Part shown: positions 59,201 to 64,000 of the stretch, one piece after another
Layout: each line of letters begins with the position of its first letter
Numbering within the stretch: the stretch's first letter is position 1
Assembly (NCBI RefSeq): GCF_029962835.1
Contig: NC_080573.1
Location: forward strand, 90,205,501 to 90,269,500
Reading direction: 5' to 3'
Length of the DNA stretch: 64,000 nt
From: Magnolia sinica
Lineage: Eukaryota > Streptophyta > Magnoliopsida > Magnoliales > Magnoliaceae
Notes under the pieces: generated by a model
The model's database searches: none
What the model was told of the DNA's origin: nothing
The model's input: only the letters and a program-made list of their open reading frames with translations
Program-made: the position numbers and the translations under genes

Positions 59201-59850
59201 CTTAAATCATAGAGGGACTTTTTGGCATCAAATCTTATTTCAATCATGACATGTACATTTATATTGCCGAAAAACAAGTTCATTCAAGAAATTCATGCTA
59301 AGGGAGAGAACCCTTCCTCCAAGAGTATTACATCCTATTTTTGTTTGAGGCCTTTTGTTTTAAGGTGTCTAAGATGTAGTGGTTTTCTTTTTTATTTTTT
59401 ATTTTTTATTTTTTACAGGGGTTGTCGGCTGGATTGCTTAGGCAAGCTACATACACAATAGCACGACTTGGGTCATTTAGGTGAAGCTCTTACACATGAA
59501 GTACAAATATGTTAGATTGTGTATGGTGTTTTTGAGATAAATATGTTTTCTTGGTGCTAACTTCTTTAAAAAAAAGAAATCATCCCTAATTCTTTTCTTT
59601 TTAGTGTAGTGGTCAACGTATTTCAAATATTAATGATGCATTTTGACAACGTAATGGATTCTGTGGTGCATTAAATGCTTCCATAGAATGCTAAATGCCA
59701 TTTTAATCAAATCAACCATATATCTGTGATGTTTTGATATAGCTTGAATTGAAAGATGGTGCTTATTTTGTTTCAGGAATATAATCTTATTTGTTAGACG
59801 TTCACTTCTCTTACTGCAGATAAGAACTTGCTTCATCAGGTATAATTTGT
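56260..59850. other. Non-coding interior of the CACTA
   Basis: No domain is recognised. 57750-57950 is a CATC/CATGCATA-rich simple repeat including two copies of CACATGCATGATCCATTC. 58670-58830 repeats 'GAGTTGATCTTTTAACATTTCCATA..AACAACCAAACAATGG' twice. Confidence 0.5.
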
Positions 59851-60262
59851 ATTAATTCAACTTGTAACTCCTCAGAACCCGCTCTGCTGTAAGATATTAC
59901 AGTGTATGACGGTTCCCAGTAGGTTAAGTTGTAAGTTGTTACATAAAGTTGGTTGGATATCTTTTATATTTATAAATGTTGTCAATAGTTAGTTGGATGA
60001 TGAATTAGGTGTATAAATGTGTGCTTACCTACTGTCTTTCTTAATTTATATTTATATTTCTTCATTTATATTCTTTTGTATTAATTCAACTTGTAACTCC
60101 TCAGAACCCGCTCTGCCGTAAGATATTACGGTGCATGACGGTTCCCAGTAGGTTAAGTTGCAAGTTGTTACATAAAGTTGGTTGAATATCTTTTATTTTT
60201 ATAAATGTTGTCAATAGTTAGTTGGATGATGAATTAGGTGTATAAATGTGTGCCTACCTACA
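59851..60262 (+). repeat. Direct duplication just upstream of the transposase (229-bp period)
   Basis: ATTAATTCAACTTGTAACTC starts at 59851 and 60080, and ~185 bp match at over 90%. Each copy has the stem CCGTAAGATATTACGG (the first copy weakened) and ends GTGTGCNTACCTAC. In the second copy this becomes CAG, the 3' splice site used before the transposase ATG. Confidence 0.85.
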
Positions 60263-60273
60263 GGTGATATCCA

Positions 60274-63200
60274 ATGGACTCTAGGGAGTGGATTACTCTA
60301 CATTACCCGGACCCACATTTATAGATGGTATGATGAGCTTTGTGAAGTTCGTAAAAGAACATCTTCCTGGTAGAGAAACAATTCATTGTCCATGTACCAG
60401 ATGCAGATGTTTACGTTTACCCTGCACAATCAATGATGTGGTGATAGATCTGATTAAATATGGATTTAATCCAACATATAGGGTGTGGAACATGCACGGT
60501 GAGCCTGAATCACCCAAGTGTACCGAATGCACTTCTCACCAGTATCATAGTGTGGCAGACATAAATAACATTGTCAATGTGGTTGTTGAAGACCTCGGTT
60601 GTAATAACCTTGACCAAGTTATTCAAGATGAACCCAATGTAGCCCTCGAAGCTGAAGACATTGTCGGAGATGCTTCAACCAATGAGTTTGAAGCAAATGT
60701 ACGAGATGCGATGACTGAGCTCTATCTTGGTTGTCACAATTTCACTGTGCTAACTTTCATTGTACAACTTTTTAAATTAAAGGTCAACCATGGATGGAGT
60801 GAACAAAGCTTTACGGCTCTTCTTCAACTACTCCAGAATGTCTTGCCATCCGGTAATAAGACCCCAACTAATACCTACTAAGCGAAGAAGATCATTACAA
60901 AGTTGGGTCTTGATTACCAGAAGATTCATGCATGTCCAAATGACTGCATGTTATACTGGAGAGAGCATGAGACGAAGATTAGTTGTCCAAACTGTGGTAC
61001 TTCTAGGTACAAGACCCATGTTAATTCCAAGTTGAAACGAGCTAAAGTACCTGCTAAGCTGCTAAGGTATTTTCCATTAACACCAAGGCTACAAAGAATG
61101 TACAGTGTGTCATGGGTGGCAAATGAGATGACCTGGCACTCAACAGGAAAAATGCAGAGTGGAAAGATGGGGCATCCAGTGGACTCCAGCACATGGAAGT
61201 TTCTTGACAACAAGTATAAGGATTTTTTAGCAGAGTCTCGCAATGTTCGATTGGGTCTAGCTACAGATGGGTTTAACCCCTTTGGCACTCTCAACACGTC
61301 GTACAGTTCCTGGCCTGTTATGTGTGTGACGTATAACCTTCCACCAAAGTTATGTATGAAACCGCAGTTTACTATGCTCACTTTGCTCATTGAGGGACCA
61401 CGACAGCCAGGGAAGGATATCGATGTTTATTTGGAGCCATTGATTGCTGAGTTACAAGACTTGTGGCGGAAAGGGATCATGACATTTGACGCATACCATG
61501 GAAACATGTTCAACATGCGTGCCATCTTGTTGTGGACAATTCATGACTTTCCTGCATATGGTAATGTTTCTGGTTGTAGGACTAAGGGTAAGTATGGTTG
61601 TCCTGCATGTGGTCCCCACACAGATTCCTTATGATTACACCATGGAAAGAAACACGTTTATATGGGTCACAGACGGTGGTTGCCTCTAAACGATAAGGCC
61701 AAAAAAGATACAAGTGCAGGAACCTTCAATAAGAAGGGGGAGTTGCGACCACAACCGATTCGTCTGACTGGGATTGAGGTGGAAAGCATCGTTTCGAAAC
61801 TAAATGTGCAGTGGGGCAAGATCGGAAAGAGGAAACAAAGTGGTACAGGAGGACGGGAACAAAATGATGATGCAGAATCAACATGCTTCTTGAAGCGATC
61901 CATATTATACGATCTGGAGTACTGGAAGGATATTCCCGTACGCCATAACCTTGATGTTATGCACATTGAGAAGAATGTATGTGAAATCCTTATTGCACTA
62001 ATGTTGAACACAACGGGCAAAACCAAGGATGACGCTAATGCATGCAGAGACTTGAAGCGGCTAGGAATTAAGAAGCATTTATGGTTAGAAAATACTGATG
62101 GCAAAGTGATTCAAAAACGAGGTCCTTTTTTCCTTTGAAAAGAAGAAAAAAAACATTTCATCCAGACTTTACGTGAGCTTCGTGTTCCGGTTGGTTTTAG
62201 TGGGAGTTGGAAGAACATCGTAAAGGAAGATAGTGTTGATTTAAAGGGAATGAAGTCTCATGATTACCACGTATTGATGCAACATCTGCTTCCAATTTTG
62301 ATCCAACATGCATTCAAGGATAATAAGCCTATGCGCACTATAATTAGAAGCTTCAGTACATTTTTCAATGCCCTATGCTCGCAAATCATAGATATTGAAA
62401 TGTTAATGGCTCTCGAGAAGGGCATGGCTAGGACTTTATGTGAGCTCGAGATTACATGTCCTCCTTCAATTTTTGTTGTGATGATGCATTTGCCTATCCA
62501 CTTGGCTTATGAGGCTCGCGTATGTGGTCCTGTTTACTATCGATGGATGTATCCATTCGAAAGGTATAATATGATTTTAATATGAATAAACTGATCCAAC
62601 ATCTGCAATTACATTTTCTAATGTGTTATTAACTCTTTTAGGTTCATGAAGACGTTTAAGGCATACGTCCGCAATATGACACGACCTGAAGGTTGTATAG
62701 CAGAACGATACATTCAAGAGGAGACACTTATATACTGCAACCAGTATAGAGGGAAAAATAACACGAGCCTCTTGGAGAAATTGGAAAAACGGTTAGACGG
62801 ATCAATTTCATTCATGCCGAAGTTATAAGATATTGTTGACGACTTCGATGTTAACGTGGTTGGCCCAGTTGGCCCTAGTCAAAGTGTCGTTTTAGAAGGT
62901 ATTGAGTACGAACAGGCTCGCACCTGGGTACTGAAGAGTCATCCTAACTATGAGACATGGCAAGGGTACGAACTGGACTTAGCTTGTATGTATGTCTTTT
63001 TTTTTCTTTTTCTTTTTTTTTTTAAATTTCAAATTTGATTCAACAACATTGTAACAACATTTATGAAAAAAATTGTCAATTTTGTAACAACCTTCTTAAC
63101 TTGCAGGAGATATGCAAATTTCTTAAAGCAACGCAATATAGTTGTTGGGACTAGGACTAAGGTGGCGAGTGATGATGAGTTCATACCTTGGTTGAATAAA

Positions 63201-63875
63201 CAGCTAGACTTGAGTGAATCAAGTAATGAAGTCTTCAGAGATATAGTTAGGGGACCAAAGGCTTTTGCGATGCAGTACAATAAATATTGTATCAATGGTT
63301 TCCTCTTCATCACCAAGGAATACGAAGAGAATAAAATGAATCAGAATAGCGGTGTTAGCACAGAGAGTATGACCACCTTCCGATCTAGTGCTAAGGATAA
63401 GAATCCAGTGGATGAATCTGTACCTTATTACGGAGTCCTCCGCAAAATCATCCAATTGGAGTACCGAGAAGGGCACAAGCCAGTTCTACTAAAGTGCGAT
63501 TGGGTGAAGGTGACGCACCAATGTGTTTCTTTCGATGCGGTAGGGAATTTGAGACTGGTGAATTTGTCTAATCTTCTTAGTTCAGACCAAGTGGGTGATG
63601 AGCCATTTATTCTTGCGGAGCATGCCGTGCAAGTTTTTTATTCTAGAGATCCAAAAAATCCTAATTGGCATGTGGTCTTGGAGGTTCCAAGAAAGATTTT
63701 CGTTGAAGATGAGACAAGCATTTTATCAGAAACACGGGTTGTAACTGAGGCTGAAGTAGGACTTGATCTCACCGAAGTAGACATGGGTGGCGAGTTGTTA
63801 TTCAATGACAGTGAAGATATTTGTGTGGTTGTTGAAAAGAAAAAGAAAAGAAAGAGAGCAGGGAAAAAATCCTGA
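60274..63875 (+). pseudogene. CACTA tnp2-class transposase (TAD, tnp2, DUF4218, DUF4216)
   Basis: The natural ATG is at 60274 (MDSREW), with a one-base frame change into the transposase-associated domain (60288-60515; TIHCPCTRCRC, WNMHGE). The tnp2 domain follows from ~60760 to 62150 (KIHACPNDCMLYWREHE; LATDGFNPFGTLNTSYSSWP; GCPACGPHTDS; RHNLDVMHIEKNVCEILIAL). DUF4218 spans 62190-62830 (HLPIHLAYEARVCGPVYYRW; TRPEGCIAERYIQEE). DUF4216 is at ~63415-63700 (YYGVLRKIIQLEY; WHVVLEVPR). A basic tail KKKKRKRAGKKS ends at 63875. Introns are 62564-62641 and 62986-63106, both GT-AG. In-frame stops lie at 60879, 61632, 62136 and 62826. Full-length relative to the family but not functional as read. Confidence 0.9.
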
Positions 63876-64000
63876 TTTGTTGGTTATATTATGCATGTAA
63901 CGAAACGATTTTGATTTATGCCCTTTTTGATTTTTCCATTATCATATTAATGTGATAGAAAAAATTTATGAATTAATTTACTCGTCTCTTTATTATACTT

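Larger units (their letters stand above)
54534..64000 (+). mobile_element. CACTA (En/Spm) transposon with tnp2 transposase; right end beyond window
   Basis: It starts CACTACCAAAAAAAGGGGCA, followed by subterminal CCGACGG/CCGTCGG copies (54561-54640). Downstream in the same orientation lie captured SELO-like exons, long AT-rich non-coding DNA and a nearly full tnp2-class transposase. The right terminus is not in the window. The clean terminus and low number of breaks suggest a fairly young insertion. Confidence 0.8.

Overview
The window is plant nuclear DNA made almost wholly of transposable elements nested in one another. I found no intact host gene. Plant hallmarks are a CACTA (En/Spm) transposase of the tnp2 class with TAD, DUF4218 and DUF4216 parts, Ty1-copia and Athila-like Ty3-gypsy relics, a hAT transposase with a BED finger, GT-AG introns of plant size, and captured exons resembling plant LAMMER kinase, trehalose-phosphate phosphatase and SELO genes. 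Recurrent 'GTGGGCCCACC..GATGTAT' repeats hint at a magnoliid-type angiosperm, but this is a weak guess.

Layout. 1-5368: right part of a broken hAT element carrying two zinc-finger ORFs on the minus strand. It appears to sit in a long LTR (5369-8307) packed with GGCCCA tandem repeats. 9286-10629: a gypsy-type LTR. 10880-22652: a copia relic split inside its reverse transcriptase by a complete-ended 9.3-kb CACTA element (11541-20859, target duplication TGA). That CACTA holds no transposase that I can see. It holds exon-sized pieces resembling several unrelated host genes, all on the minus strand, plus a tandem array of miniature LTR units (17835-19292).

22653-26750 looks like plain intergenic DNA with microsatellites. 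27600-32230: Athila-like gypsy relic (minus) interrupted by a solo LTR. 32240-35826: 3' part of a second LTR element with an envelope-like domain. 35827-38556: 3' part of a copia element. 38980-44071: a copia solo LTR (minus) itself interrupted by a 4.4-kb solo LTR with perfect target duplications. 44797-50130: a foldback MITE, inverted satellite arrays, a pair of ~150-bp inverted repeats, and a second solo LTR of the long-LTR family (47510-49845, TSD TAGAG).

50560-64000: three CACTA termini. One element ends at 51038. A second starts at 51043 and carries ankyrin and receptor-kinase fragments. A third starts at 54534, carries two exons of a SELO-like gene, and encodes an almost whole tnp2 transposase (60274-63875) damaged by a few stops and one frameshift. 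It runs off the right edge.

The genes here do not form a pathway. The recurring theme is exon capture by CACTA elements, repeated nested insertion, and LTRs whose promoter regions carry iterated short dyad motifs or site II (TGGGCC)-like arrays.
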